From Euborellia annulipes (Eukaryota > Arthropoda > Insecta > Dermaptera > Anisolabididae), in contig JAKCPI010015815.1 of assembly GCA_023213315.1 (NCBI GenBank), positions 45,100 through 109,099 of the forward strand: a stretch of 64,000 nucleotides of DNA. The letters are read 5' to 3'. The notes below the pieces were generated by a model. That model saw only the letters and a list, made by a program, of their open reading frames with translations, did no database searches and was not told the DNA's origin. This document shows positions 43,701-54,628 of the stretch, in pieces; within the stretch, counting starts at the first letter, position 1; each line of letters starts with the position of its first letter. The translations under genes were made by a program, and so were the position numbers.

Positions 43701-46448
43701 TGAGAGGTCGCTTTTTTATTTATATACACAATTAAAATTCCAATGGAGTGCCAATGCATTTAGCGATTTTAGAACTTTTCAAAATACTTGTATGGTTGTT
43801 GGTAAGTTTTTGTGAGATAAATTGACAGAATAAAAGTGTTTATATATACAGGGTGTCTCGGAAGTGGCGGGAGTAATTGTTGGGGTCGATAGAGAAAAAA
43901 ATTCTGAATCGAAAGTTCCTGAGCCAAAAATTTTTTTGGACCTTAGAAAATTAGTTATTAATTAAAAACGATAGCCAATCAGGAGCACGCTACAAGAGAA
44001 TCACAAGTGAGTGGGGATGTAGTAGCCCAAGACTTGACCGGAGACAAAGAGACGGAAAAAAAATATTCCTTTATTATTTTTAGTGATTCAGAATTATTCT
44101 CAAATGAAATATGAAATATCCCCATTCACTTCTGATTCTCTTGTAGCGTGCTCCTGATTGGCTATCGTTTTTAATTAATAACAAATTTTCTAAGGCCCAA
44201 AAAAATTTTGGCTCAGGAACTTTCGATTCAGAATTTTTTTCTCTATCGACCCCAACAATTACTCCCGCCACTTCCGAGACACCCTGTATATAAATATTTT
44301 ATTTTTTTTTATTTTGAATAAAGGTACCCTGCTTGGATATCGTTTACTTAGTCGAGTATTCGGATTGAGAGATGAGATTTCTGCCTTAATAGGATGTGCC
44401 TCTACAATAATTGCTAGAATTTGTTTTATGGTTGCTTACGAACCTTGGATTTTCTATTTAGGAGGTGGAGTGGTGGCTTTAGGCTCTATGGTAGCTAGTA
44501 TTATCCGCTCAATGGTAACAAAAACGGTAAGAACATTTTCTTGATGTTGCTATTATTTTATTTTCGAAGCAAAACAGAATCTGAAAAATAAAAAAAAACT
44601 AAATTATAAATGGGACCAAATATTTAATTCAAATAATAAAATAGAATAAAAGAATATCATATCATGGATAAAATGAATATATAGGGTTGTTCGTAAGGTA
44701 ATTTCGTTTTTTCCCAACAAAGGATTTTATTGGAACTAACTTAGGCTGGGCGCACACGGTCAATTTTTAGTCGAGCGATAGTTTAGTCGATGGACATAAA
44801 ATGCATTAAGTTCAATGTAGGGACGCACATGCAAAACAACTCGATTTTTTAATGCATTTATGTCCATCGACTAAACTATCGCTCGACTAAAAATCGTATG
44901 CGCCCAGTCATTATATTATTATTTTATTATTATTTTGACAGCTGAGAGGCTTTCTTGTGAAAAAGTCCGATTGATTTTATACAGTAGTTTTTTTTGTGCC
45001 CTTTCAAATATGGAAAGTAAAAAACAGAATTTTCGGCATATTTTACTTTTTTGCTATAGAAAAGGTAAAAATTCTGTTCCAGCAGAAAAAAAAAAATTAT
45101 TTAAATTTATAGAATTCGATCCTTCGTTTGAAACGCCTAGTTTAGTTCTAGTTTAATCTAAAAGCTCGATATATGGAATCCTCATGTTCTTTACGGAAAA
45201 AATAGTTGTGCCGTCGGGTTGATGTCTGATTTGCTTCCTAGGCCTTTCAAATGATCATGAACGGTCGAATTCGATAAATTTAATCTCTCAGCAAACTCAT
45301 GAGTTATTGTTTTCCGGTTTGCATCAATTAATGCCTTTATTGTGTCTTTATAAGCTTCAAATCCAGTCCTTTGTTGAGAATAAACGAAATTAATTTCCGA
45401 ACAACCAATTGAAAATTGAAAATTTCTTAAATTGTTAAAATTATTATTTGTATTTGATATAAGTCTGAACTATCTATATTAATTAATTCTTTTATTATTT
45501 AGGTTCCTCTCAAAGAAAGAGGAAAAGTGCTTGCAGTATTCTCATCTTGTGATACGGGAGTGCCAGTCCTTGCTTTGCCAGCCTATTCTCAATTGTATGC
45601 AGCATCTATGAATTATTTTCCTCAAGCTATCTTTCTTCTTACTATCAGTACACAAGCTATACTATTTGGTTTACTCTTGTAAGTAAATCAATAATAATTT
45701 AAATATATGAAGGGCTCGGGCGCAGATAGTGCTAACCCACAAATATATAGTTCTGAGATATTTCACATTCAAACTTTGGAAACAAAAAACCAATAAGAAG
45801 TTTGTTTGTTTTCTACTGACAGAGCAGTCTAATGGCAATATCAGGCTGAGAAACAAATTGTACAGTGAGGGGCAATATTAAGTCCCACCCATGCGTTTTC
45901 TACTAGTGATTATTTCATTGTTTTTATTAAATAAAATGAAAATCTTTATTGGAAATTTTCTAGGTTTGAACCATGAAAGTTTCCATTAAAAAATATAAAA
46001 TATTTTTTTAAAAAAACAATGAAATAATCACAAGTAGAAAACGCATGGGTGGGACTTATTATTGACCCTCACTATACAAACTACTTTATACAGACCTTTG
46101 CTCAATTGATGGTCAGTGCCGTGGTTAGGCGGAGTAGGCGATCGCCCCATGCAGGCCGCAACATTAGTAGATATCTGAGGCCATTTAGACCCCGTCGCTA
46201 TTTATTTAAATTGCAAAAAACCCGTGACCCCTGGTAAAAGTGACAAGCATTGCAGAGAAGTATATATAACTGCAGCCGACCCCTTCATATATGAAGATAT
46301 ACAAATTAAGAATAATGATAACCTTATAATTTGTAGATTTATACGATGTAGATTGGGTTCGGACACCATCGAAGTCCCAGAATATGAGATTACTATTCCA
46401 ACTCAAGATAAGGAGGAAGCAAATAAATCTGAAAATGAAAAAGATTAA
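40725..46448 (+). CDS. SLC46-family MFS transporter
   Basis: Nine coding exons: 40725-40742, 40865-41089, 42597-42960, 43251-43378, 43438-43624, 43700-43801, 44324-44526, 45503-45678, 46337-46448. All introns are GT-AG and frame joins agree, giving 504 aa. Residues 20-32 read VEPVMFLYMFA-like (TM1), followed by a cysteine-bearing loop (RACRTNLKLNDSIC). Residues 97-115 carry the MFS loop signature FLGAWSDKRGRKLPL, typical of SLC46 (proton-coupled folate transporter and relatives). Later exons supply hydrophobic segments and a GRRTFL-containing central loop; the last exon gives an acidic hydrophilic C-terminus (IRCRLGSDTIEVPEYE). It probably moves folate-like or other organic substrates across the plasma or lysosomal membrane; the substrate cannot be read. 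Introns 2, 3, 6, 7 and 8 hold foldback transposons. The final exon has a weak pyrimidine tract and is the least certain. Confidence 0.88.
41175..42575. mobile_element. Large inverted-repeat element in SLC46-like intron 2
   Basis: Left end CATAGGCATGCC and right end GGCATGCCTATG, with inner inverted blocks (AAATTTGAAAATATTTGAT-like, GACAAACGTCTTAATTGC and their inverses). It encloses the mariner-derived foldback at 41638-42342. No clear target duplication. Confidence 0.5.
41638..42342. mobile_element. Foldback mariner derivative
   Basis: Outer inverted repeats GGGTTCAATAAGTAATGCAA and inverse, extending over about 330 bp per arm. The minus strand encodes a mariner C-terminal fragment with the hallmark HPPYNPDLAPSDFHLF preceded by TKL. 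Both arms derive from the same 3' end of a mariner joined head to head, so it is non-autonomous. Confidence 0.75.
42988..43217. mobile_element. Mariner-like MITE in SLC46-like intron 3
   Basis: Ends AGGGTGGCACTTATTTACC and GGTAAATAAGTATA-type inverse, with inner CTTAAAATTCTGAACGGTT and AACCGTTAAGAATTTTAAG. Confidence 0.55.
43849..44286. mobile_element. 438-bp terminal-inverted-repeat element, TA-flanked
   Basis: Long inverted ends CAGGGTGTCTCGGAAGTGG to CCACTTCCGAGACACCCTG within a TATATA context; arms extend over 150 bp (GGGTCGATAGAGAAAAAAAT, AACGATAGCCAATCAGGAGC). In SLC46-like intron 6. Confidence 0.7.
44694..45407. mobile_element. Rearranged mariner element with transposase fragments
   Basis: Ends GGTTGTTCGTAAGG...CCCAACAAAG and the inverse GTTGAGAATAAACG...CGAACAACC. 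On the plus strand near 45009 MESKKQNFRHILLFCYRKG resembles a mariner transposase N-terminus. On the minus strand (45385-45210) EFAERLNLSNSTVHDHLKG is a mariner helix-turn-helix. The two fragments face each other, so the copy is inverted internally and inactive. In SLC46-like intron 7. Confidence 0.72.
44744..44909. mobile_element. Hairpin MITE nested in the mariner
   Basis: 166 bp, ends GGCTGGGCGCACACGG and CGTATGCGCCCAGTC, with inverted arms AGTCGAGCGATAGTTTAGTC and inverse. Related in its ends to 62865-63095. Confidence 0.65.
45863..46074. mobile_element. TA-flanked MITE in SLC46-like intron 8
   Basis: Ends CAGTGAGGGGCAATATTAAG and TTATTATTGACCCTCACT; inner arms CCCACCCATGCGTTTTCTAC and inverse. 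Mariner-type target TA. Confidence 0.65.
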
Positions 46449-46504
46449 AATATAAATAAGTTTACAGATGAAGATGGAGAACAGCATGGTGAATAATATA
46501 CATA

Positions 46505-46896
46505 TTTGAGAAGGATGTTGATAATTAAACACTTGGAGATGATTTTAAGGCCATTTTATTTGGATTATCTCCTCCTGCTATCTGTCCGATTCTTCTTCAG
46601 GACATATGATAAAATGTTAATTAATTCTGTCCTAGTATACATATAACTTAAAGGCAATGCAACCAGCCTATAAGTTAGTTATACGTGTAGCCTACTGCTT
46701 GCTGCATTGCCTTTGAGCTAGTTGACATAATTAATTACCATTTTATTATAACTAAATTGAGAGCGAATTCAATTGTCAATCCCGTATTGTCCTGAAGGAG
46801 TCGTGACCACTCCGAAACATCGACAGATAGCGGTAGAAGACAATCCAAATAAATTGGCCTAAATATCATCTCCAAGTGTTTAATTATCAACATCCT
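46505..46896. repeat. Foldback with decayed hammerhead cores
   Basis: Arms GATGTTGATAATTAAACACT and inverse. The plus core reads CTGAAGG...GAAACATC; the minus arm keeps CTGAAGA but lost GAAAC. Same family as 36528-36892 (shared ATAGCGG and CAAATAAA flank). Confidence 0.6.
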
Positions 46897-46981
46897 TTTT
46901 AAATAAATAAAAGTAAAAATGTTATAAGTTTTCACTAAGAATAGAAATTATTAACGTATTAATAAAAAAAAAAAATATATA

Positions 46982-47217
46982 TACGATCGAGACTTACTAA
47001 TACGGACTCCGGCATACTGGGCTAATCCGGCATGTTGAAAAGGGATATTGCAGCAAAATAAGGGGTTATTTACGAAAACATAATTGTCATTTCAAATTTT
47101 TTAAAGAGATAAATATGTATGCATTATATATAAATTTAACATGTTTTGGGTAATCCGGCATTCTCTGAACCCGGCAGAGGACCGGTCCAGTTTAGGCAGG
47201 ATTAGCAAGACTCTACT
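46982..47217. mobile_element. pogo/Tigger-like MITE
   Basis: The right end, inverted, is CAGTAGAGTCTTGCTAATCC; the left end is an eroded match (CGAGACTTACTAATACGGAC). Inner GCTAATCCGGCA/GGTAATCCGGCA repeats, TA flanks. No coding. Confidence 0.6.
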
Positions 47218-47229
47218 GTATATATATTT

Positions 47230-48265
47230 TAAGAACAGAGCCTGGAAGGATAAGAATATTACTCAATAATGATATAAAATGATTTATTATTATCAATAAA
47301 AATTTATTATTAATACTATTTGGATATTATTGAAAAATCTTATAGCATAGATGAAAGATTTCCGAGATTGAACCATCTGTTTATTTATTTTTGATAAAAT
47401 CTACTTTGTCAACGGTAATTTTTAATCCAAATGCAAGTTAGGTCTGTTTTTTAAGTCAGAAGACTGGCAAAATTATAACGATTTTAAGTTTAAAGTTTTG
47501 ACCCTTCATAATTTTTTGACAGATATATGTATATATAAATTTATTTATTATAATTTGGTAGGGCTTTGTTTGAAAAAAATTGAATTTTTCAAATAGACTG
47601 TAAATAAGACAGCCAATATATCGTTTAAGTAGCAAATTCTGGAATGACTTTGTGTTTGATATAAAAATTGCGTCCCCTGAGTCCAACCAGGACCTCCACA
47701 CTTTCGCAGAAGGCGGACTTTATTTATTTATTATATTTTGATTAAGATGTCGAACCATTTATTATACATGTTTTCATTTTTGTTGGTTATATAATATTTT
47801 TTATTTGTAATTGATTATCGAGATGTTTTATCATCTTGACGACATCAGGTCCCAATTGGTCTTACTAGTCAATAATGTTTCTACTTTTTTCAAATCGAAT
47901 TGAAAAATTTTTATCTAAAACTTAAATAAAATTCAATTAGAACCAGATAATAGAATAAAAATATTTGAATCGTCTTGCAAAAGCCCAAATCATCAAAACT
48001 AACATGTTCATAGAATCCTAGTTTATAAAGCTAGGTTTTTTTTCATATAGCCTCCTAACAAATTAATTAGACATAAACTGTATATTTTCTTTATACATTT
48101 ATATTATTGTTATGTTTTTGATAAAGAATTTATTAGACTATTTAATTTTGTTTAATTACTTATCTTGATTTATAACTTTAATAATAAAATACTAATTCTA
48201 AAAGTCGTTTATATTTAATTATTAAAATTAAACTCCTACGCTCAACAGGATATAATTGTATATGC
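47230..48265. other. Intergenic, AT-rich, nothing recognised
   Basis: No exon or bounded repeat could be supported. Confidence 0.4.
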
Positions 48266-48269
48266 GTAA

Positions 48270-48430
48270 TTTTTTTTTGTCTTTTTCGTCATCGGAGGTC
48301 ATTTAGACCCCGTCCCTATTTATTTCAATTGATTGGTATCCAATTCAATTGAAATTGCCTGGGACGGGATGCGAACTCTCGACCTTCGGCACCTGAAGTT
48401 AATGCTACCTATGAGCCATAGATCAAGGGC
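48270..48430 (-). mobile_element. SINE family B
   Basis: Inverted CGGGATGCGAACTCTCGACC B-box region, AATTCAATTGAAAT body and GGAGGTCATTTAGACC tail region. Head ends at ATCAAGGGC. Confidence 0.6.
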
Positions 48431-48496
48431 TATATGCGTATTAAAAATAAGTAAACAAATAACAACAGCCTCTAAAAAAATCTATATAGGCATATA

Positions 48497-49423
48497 TAGG
48501 GACACGAAAAAAGTATCGATACTTCCTGGTATCGATACTTTTATTTCGATACTAGTACTTTTTTTACTCGATACTTTTCTTTCGATACTTTACTCATATG
48601 AGTACTTGATTGCCGGTATCGAATGAGTAGTAGCCTACTCATTCAAATATCATTTTTTTTTTTTAAGTTTTTTCGGCATCTTAGGCCATATAGATAGACT
48701 TTAAACGTTATATAAATATTTTAATTGCGATTCTGCCAAAGAATATCGCATATTCTTTTTTCTCTTGATATAAATAGTAAGTTGATATATAACAGATGGT
48801 CGATATTTGTGGGATAGACTTTATTCCATCATATTCCTAATAATTATTTATTAATAATGGAAAATTTGATACTTTCTAATAAAAACCCTTTCATTTAATA
48901 ACATTAAATTTCTAATTTAATTTTTTTTGTATTATTGCAAACTGTATTTACTAAATTTAAAAGTGCGCAAATAATACATAGAAAGGCCAATATATAAACT
49001 AATAAAAATACTGGTCGACAAGGATTTCTTCACAAGAAATCGGATTAGTGAATTTAGTACATTTTTTTATAGTGAATTCAGATATGTAGTTAGAATTTTT
49101 CCATCAGGCACAGTTTTAGATATATTGAGAAAAAAAAATTTTTAATAGAAAATGTGCTCTAAAACGGTTCTTATTTTGGATTTTCAAGATTTTTTAAAAC
49201 ACCAGTATACCCCATTGATCTTTCGTTGGGCCCTTTGAACAACGTCAGGAGCCTAAGATGCCGAAAAAACTTAAAAAAAGAGGAAAAATACTCATACTTT
49301 AAAAAATACTCGATACCTACTGGTATCGATACTTTTCATCCGATACTTTTTGGTATCGATACTTTCGTTTCGATACGATACCAAGTACAAGTATCGATAC
49401 TTTTTTTCGATACCGTATCCCTA
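48497..49423. mobile_element. 927-bp hAT-like element with GGTATCGATAC motif arrays
   Basis: Ends TAGGGACACG and CGTATCCCTA, flanked by the 8-bp duplication GGCATATA (48489-48496, 49424-49431). Both termini are dense in GTATCGATACTTTT motifs, possible transposase-binding sites. It contains SINE-tail fragments near 48660 and 49250. No transposase frame. Confidence 0.75.
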
Positions 49424-49429
49424 GGCATA

Positions 49430-49728
49430 TATAGTGGCGGAGTGTCCGCCGGTGTATGTCTGTCTTGATCCAATCAGAGTTCCATCTACGATCTCTCTAA
49501 GGAAAAATAAATAAAATTTATTTATTTAAAAATTTTATTATATAACAATTTTTATTCAATTTTTTTTAATTTGAGAGATTTAATTATTCAATTATTTTAT
49601 TATTTTTATTTCCCCTTTCGGCAGTTAACCATTGAGGTAATTGTTCAATTATTAATTTGATTAATTTTAATTGGCTTTAATTTTTCATAAGGCAAGTCAA
49701 AACTACAATGTTTTCCAATTGGCAAATT
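49430..49728. other. Intergenic, nothing recognised
   Basis: A/T-rich. Confidence 0.4.
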
Positions 49729-49850
49729 CGCCCTCGGGCCTTGGTGTAGTGGTTAGCGTGCTGGCCATTTGTACCAAGGTTCGTGGGTTTGCATCCCATG
49801 AGACAATTTATTTCAATTGGATTGGCTACCAATCTAATAATGAAATAAAA
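49729..49850 (+). mobile_element. SINE family B
   Basis: GCCCTCGGGCCTTGGTGTAG head with A-box GTGGTTAGCGTG, B-box-like GTGGGTTTGCATCCC, then AATTTATTTCAATTGGATTG. Confidence 0.7.
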
Positions 49851-50137
49851 ATTGGGCAAATTCTGAATTTTCTGGATTTTTTTGCGCTTCCCCTTTTGAG
49901 AATTCGGGAACCCTAGTGTTTTTCCTAGACTCTCCATAACGTCCTTTATAAGACTGTAAAATTTCGTTACAAAATTCCAACGGGAAGTTGGTCAAACAGA
50001 GCGTGACAAACGGACACTCTGCTATTATATATAAAGAAAATTAGGACAAAACAAAAAACTAGTGTTTGTTTACTTATTTTTATATAAAGCATTTTTAAAT
50101 GGAATATTTTAAGAAAATAAAAAAGTAATTATAATAG

Positions 50138-50505
50138 GCTAGACAACCTTGATCAAAAATTCTCAGGAATTTATTCAGAAAAGTAAAAGTACTCTCCATC
50201 GACTGTAATGCACCTATGCTTGATTGCTTTTTTTTCTCGACTGGAAACGACGTGGTTTCTTCTGTCTTGGCTCATTCGGTGTACACCATTCGCTTTATAC
50301 CTGGATTGCGATTTCTTCCTCTACAATCGACTCTGTTCTGCTGAGGACCGAGTATCAAAAATGTTTCTAGGATTAGATCAATCTTTGGCATAAGTGAAGG
50401 GCATGGAGAGTAGTTTGAAGGGGACAATATCAATTTTGATGAATAAACTTGTATTTTTAATTTCTTCAATAAATTCCTGAAACGTTTTAATCAAAGTATT
50501 ATTAT
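50138..50505. mobile_element. Foldback mariner-related fragment
   Basis: Inverted ends ACCTTGATCAAAAATTCTC/AGGAATTTATTC and AATAAATTCCTGAAACG/TTTAATCAAAG. The inside resembles mariner terminal sequence; class is tentative. Confidence 0.4.
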
Positions 50506-50827
50506 CTATCAGTATCCTTAAAAATTATAAATTCACCCTCGCTAATTTATTTACATTTTTTTTATAAAATAAACATAAAGGTAATTTTTTCTTCAAAATC
50601 AAATAAAATTAGAGTTCTTTATTCTGTCTAAAGTGTAAAATTAACATTTATGTTTAAATAACTGATAATATCAGATAAATAATCTGTGTCAATTTATTTT
50701 TCATTTATTCTTATCATTATTTTTATGGCGTTTGTATGTGAATTAAAAGAGTGAGATTTTAGATTTGAGGTCTTTCATCCGAACTGATACCAAGGTTGTT
50801 GAGACCTGTTCTTTTTATTCGTTAAAT

Positions 50828-53800
50828 ATGGTTGAAAATCGGGCAGAATTTGAAAAAGTTGAGCATCTAGAAGTAAAAGTTTATAAACAAAGATGGTTCA
50901 TGCTTGTTTTATTTTGCCTCTATGTTATGGGCTCATCTTCACAATGGTTGCAATATGCAATTATAGAAAATATAATTTGTAGTTATTATAATGTTTCTAA
51001 TGTGGCAGTAAATTGGACTTCTTTAAATTTTTTAGTTACTTTTACTTTATTTATTTTTCCAGCTATGAATTTGGTAGAAAAATACGTAAGTATAATTTAA
51101 TTTTTACAAAAATTGTCACAAGTTTTCAAAAGATAATTAAAATAATTGTCAATTTCCTTCTTGATTTATTTCAACAATATTTTTCAATTTCCAAATAACA
51201 TTTGGTTGGTTGAACCAAAAAGTATCAGATTTTTTTATTTTGAGAAAAAAATAGTCCATCAACATTTTATTTTTTAAATCGGAAAAAAACTCTTGGGCCA
51301 TAGCATAATGGTGACCTCTGGTGCTAGGATACAAGGGTTCGCTTTTCGTGAGAGACGCCAAAAATTTAATTCATTTTGAATTGACTACCAAACAATTGCA
51401 ATAAATTGGATTTAAATGACCAATGATGGCGAAAATGACCTTAATGAAAAAAAAAAACGCAATGGAAAAATCTCAAGCTCGAAATTTATCTATTATTTTT
51501 GGTGTTATAAAATAAACCCTCCATCTGTTCAGAGAGGGAGATATAAGACCTATTAGAGAAGATATCTAAAAAAAAATTATAATTTACATAAACTTTATAA
51601 GAAACAAATACACGGGCGGGAAATGAGACTTGATTTGGCAGGCTAATTTATTAATTAATTGATTTCGACCTTTATAATTGTTTTTAAGACATGTTTGACA
51701 GTTAGTGTTTATTTATCAAAGTGAATGCTTTTCGTGATGACAGTACGAAGTTTTGTACGATTAATATTAAAGTTGTCCTCGGGCCTTGGTGTAGAGGTAA
51801 GCGTGCTGGCCATTTGTGCCAAGGGTCGCGGATTCGCATCCCGACATATGCGACAATTTATTTCAATTGAATTGGGCTACCAATCGAATTGAAATAAATA
51901 GAGACGGGGTCTGAATGGCCTTCGATGCCGAAATATTTATGAGGATGAGGTATATGGGCAGCCAAGGCGAAAGATAAAATAAAAATTAACATTTTGTCGT
52001 TATTTCGAGTGCCAATCACACTCTTCATCAGGACAAAGATTGATGCCAAATTGTCAGGTTAGTTGACATGGCAGTGTAGCAACATTTTAGCCAATTTATA
52101 TTCTCTTTTCTGTCTTTTATTATATTATATTATTTATAATAATTTAATGATCTTTTCATACTTGTGATTAATTTTCTTACAAATAAAAAATAATAAATTA
52201 ATGTAATTATTATTACCAGGGTTTACGCCTCGCCATTTCACTAGGAGCTTTTTTATTAGCCCTTGGTTCTTGCATCAAGGTGTTTTCCATAGGTCGTGAT
52301 CAATTTGTTATCGGTTTAATCGGACAGATTTTAGTCGGCATTAGTCAAATATTTATGCTAAGTTTGCCAACTAAATTCGCAGCCGTTTGGTTTCCACCAG
52401 ATCAACTATCAACAGCTTGTTCCATCAGTTTAGTAGCACTACAGGCAAGTTCTAAAAAAATAATTAAAATATATATATATATATAGAAACTTAAGTAATT
52501 AAATTTTTGAGAAGAATATGGTGGGGTATATACAAAGCAGGGCATTTCAAATACTATACCGGTATTTCAAATACTATATTGATAATTGAAATACAGTATT
52601 TGAAATAAATTTGTATTTTGTATTTCAAATACCTGAGTTCTAAGTATTATGTCGAGTTAAATCACTCGTTTTGTATTTCAAATACTTTTTTTTTTGGGTA
52701 TTTTGTATTTCAAATACTTAGATCAGAGTAATTCGCCCGGTTCAATACTTCAACTTTTTTTAAAAATGATATGATAAAGTCGACGTTTCGGTCAGATATA
52801 CGACCATCCTCGCTGAAGCGTGTCAACAAAATTCCTCACGCTTCAGCCCTTTTCTTTACTCCTTACTACAATTTTAAATATGTTAATAATTAAATAAATT
52901 TTATTTCTGTAGATCGGAGTTTCAATAGGATTTACAATGAGTACCTCAGTTGGAGTAAATACAAATTCTATGGAGGATATTGGGGTGAATCTCAAATATC
53001 TTTTTTATTCACTGGCAACCTATACTACTGTTATTTTCTTATTGATCATTTTTTGTAAGTTAAAAAATTTAAGAAGTGTATATATAAATGAAAATATTTT
53101 ATTTATTCCTTTTTATTTCAGTTTTAAAAGCAAGGCCACCAACTCCATCTTCACCGGGAGAGGCAAAACGGCTCGCATCTGATAAACAAAATTTTTTTAA
53201 ATCTTTACAAAGAATTGCAAAAAATCCTTCATTTTGGAAGATTACTTGTTTTACTGGAATTAGTCAGGGACTTTATTATGCCTTGTCTACTTTACTTAAT
53301 CCTTTACTTCTCAAAGTGTTCACGGTAAATAATGTTTAAATTTATTTAAGCTTTTGTGGTTTATATTATTATTATTATTATGGGAGTTTTTAATTATCGA
53401 CCACATTTTAGTATTAATTATAAAAAAAATATATATATAAATAATGTTCAACGTTTCGACTTTTCGACGTTTTCAAGTACTGTACCGTTCTCAAGCACTT
53501 GTTCCGAATCAAGTGAACTAACTGGTGAACTAACCAGTTTATACCAGTTAGTTCACTTGAGTCGGAGCAAGTGCACAGTAGTGAACTAACTGGTACAAAC
53601 TGGTTAGTTCACTTGTTCACCAGTTAGTTCACTTGATTCGGAGCAAGTGCACAGTACTTGAAAACGACTTCAGAATAAGTCGAAACGTTGCCCAGTATTT
53701 ATATTTTTAATAAATAATTAATACAAAAATGTGGTCTATAATTAAAAATTATAATAATAATGTTTATATATACTGGTACCTATTTTATTATTTAGGAAAT

Positions 53801-54445
53801 GTTAAAGTGAAGATTTTCAATTCAGTTACTTGTTTAAATTCATGCATCGTGTATCAAAATGAATTATTAGATAAAAATGCTGATTGTATTTTATATTTTA
53901 ATGTTTTGTTTGTATTTCAGGATGACGAAATATTTGCAGGCAGGATTGGAAACGTATTTATTCTCTTTGGGACTCTTGGCTCATTTTCGGGAGGAATCAT
54001 TCTAGATAAAAAACACTGTTTTAAATTTCTTTGTCATATAACAAATATTGCATTTGCTATTCTTACCATTGCAATTGCGGTAGCAATTTGGAGTGCAAAT
54101 CAAATAATAGTTTATGGTGTAAGTGCCATTTTGGGTTTTGTGATCGGGATGGCATGGGTCTCACAAATTGAATTGGGTATGGAATTATTTTATCCTGAAG
54201 AGGAGAGTACAGTGACTGGGATTTTATTTTCGGTTTGGAATTTATGTGGAATCGTTCTAACTAGTTTATGGAGTTGGCTTCTTTATAATTATCAATCATT
54301 TTGGGGGTATGGAATGACTTGCGGATTATTAATATTTTGTATTATAATTATCCAAACGATACCACAAGATTACCGACGTCAGACATATATAAAAGAAGTA
54401 CAAAAATCAGATAATGATAATAAAGAAAAAAAGAAGTTGAGATAA
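50828..54445 (+). CDS. FLVCR-like (SLC49) MFS transporter, copy 1
   Basis: Five coding exons: 50828-51085, 52220-52444, 52913-53054, 53122-53324, 53921-54445; 450 aa. Intron phases are 0, 0, 1, 0. The N-terminus has VYKQRWFMLVLFCLYVMGSS, then QWLQYAII, YYNVS and VNWTSL, the FLVCR TM1-TM2 signature. Exon 2 gives SLPTKFAAVWFPPDQLSTA (the conserved P-x-K-x-A-A-x-W-F-P block). Exon 4 gives ARPPTPSSPGEAKR and a TM7 ending LYYALSTLLNPLLL. Exon 5 has FAGRIG, the MFS loop, LFYPEEESTVTG and a DYRRQ tail. FLVCR proteins are 12-TM plasma- or mitochondrial-membrane carriers for choline/ethanolamine and proposed for haem; the substrate here is unknown. Exon 2 ends in a GC donor (CAG|GCAAGT). First ATG taken at 50828. 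Introns hold SINEs and a foldback. Confidence 0.9.
51290..51450 (+). mobile_element. SINE family B in FLVCR-like copy 1 intron 1
   Basis: Head TGGGCCATAGCATAATGGTG, B-box-like AAGGGTTCGCTTTTCG, body GAATTGACTACCAAACAATT, AATGACCAATGATGGCG. Confidence 0.55.
51778..51935 (+). mobile_element. SINE family B in FLVCR-like copy 1 intron 1
   Basis: CCTCGGGCCTTGGTGTAGAG head, B-box-like GCGGATTCGCATCCC, full body to GGCCTTCGATGCCGAAATA. Just downstream (51975-52035, minus) is a relic hammerhead: CTGATGA, stem II GAGTG/CACTC, but GAAATAAC in place of GAAACGTC. Confidence 0.7.
52540..52730. repeat. Array of GTATTTCAAATAC palindromes
   Basis: Six or so copies of ATTTCAAATACT-type 12-13-mers in both orientations within intron 2 of FLVCR-like copy 1. 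The left edge GCAGGGCATTTCAAATAC resembles a hAT terminus, but the right end is unclear. Confidence 0.55.
52775..52850 (-). repeat. Hammerhead-element fragment
   Basis: Minus strand GGTC...GACCGAAACGTCGAC preserved, with the CTGANGA half altered (AGCGAGGA). Single arm only. Confidence 0.45.
53350..53760. repeat. Foldback in FLVCR-like copy 1 intron 4
   Basis: Inverted arms TATAAATAATGTTCAACG/CGTTGCCCAGTATTTATA with GAAACGTT on both strands and a centre made of repeated AGTTCACTTG/CAAGTGAACT. The flank AAAATGTGGTCTATAATTAA matches 9965-9990. Confidence 0.6.
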
Positions 54446-54488
54446 AACTTATGTAATCTAAGGATTCTTAATTTCAGAGTATTTAATT

Positions 54489-54494
54489 AATAAA
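54489..54494 (+). terminator. Poly(A) signal, FLVCR-like copy 1
   Basis: AATAAA 43 nt after the stop codon. Confidence 0.6.
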
Positions 54495-54578
54495 AGAAAG
54501 ATTAAGAAATCTTTTATGTCAAATAAACCAAAATAAACTCAATATTTGATAGATTAAATTTTTGTACTTGGAAAATTT

Positions 54579-54584
54579 TTTATT
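54579..54584 (-). terminator. Poly(A) signal, minus-strand exon
   Basis: AATAAA on the minus strand 45 nt past the stop of the exon at 54629-54774. Confidence 0.4.
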
Positions 54585-54628
54585 ATCTAATTAAAAAAAA
54601 AAAAAAAAAAAAAAAACTTCCTTACTTA

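Noticed and set aside
50765..50827. Start of FLVCR-like copy 1 at 50765
   Set aside because: The codon there is TTG. The first in-frame ATG is 50828, which aligns with the start length of copy 2.
53729..53920. 64-residue N-terminal extension of the last FLVCR-like copy 1 exon
   Set aside because: It precedes a strong acceptor (TTTGTATTTCAG) and the homologous exon in copy 2 starts at the same point, so it is intron.
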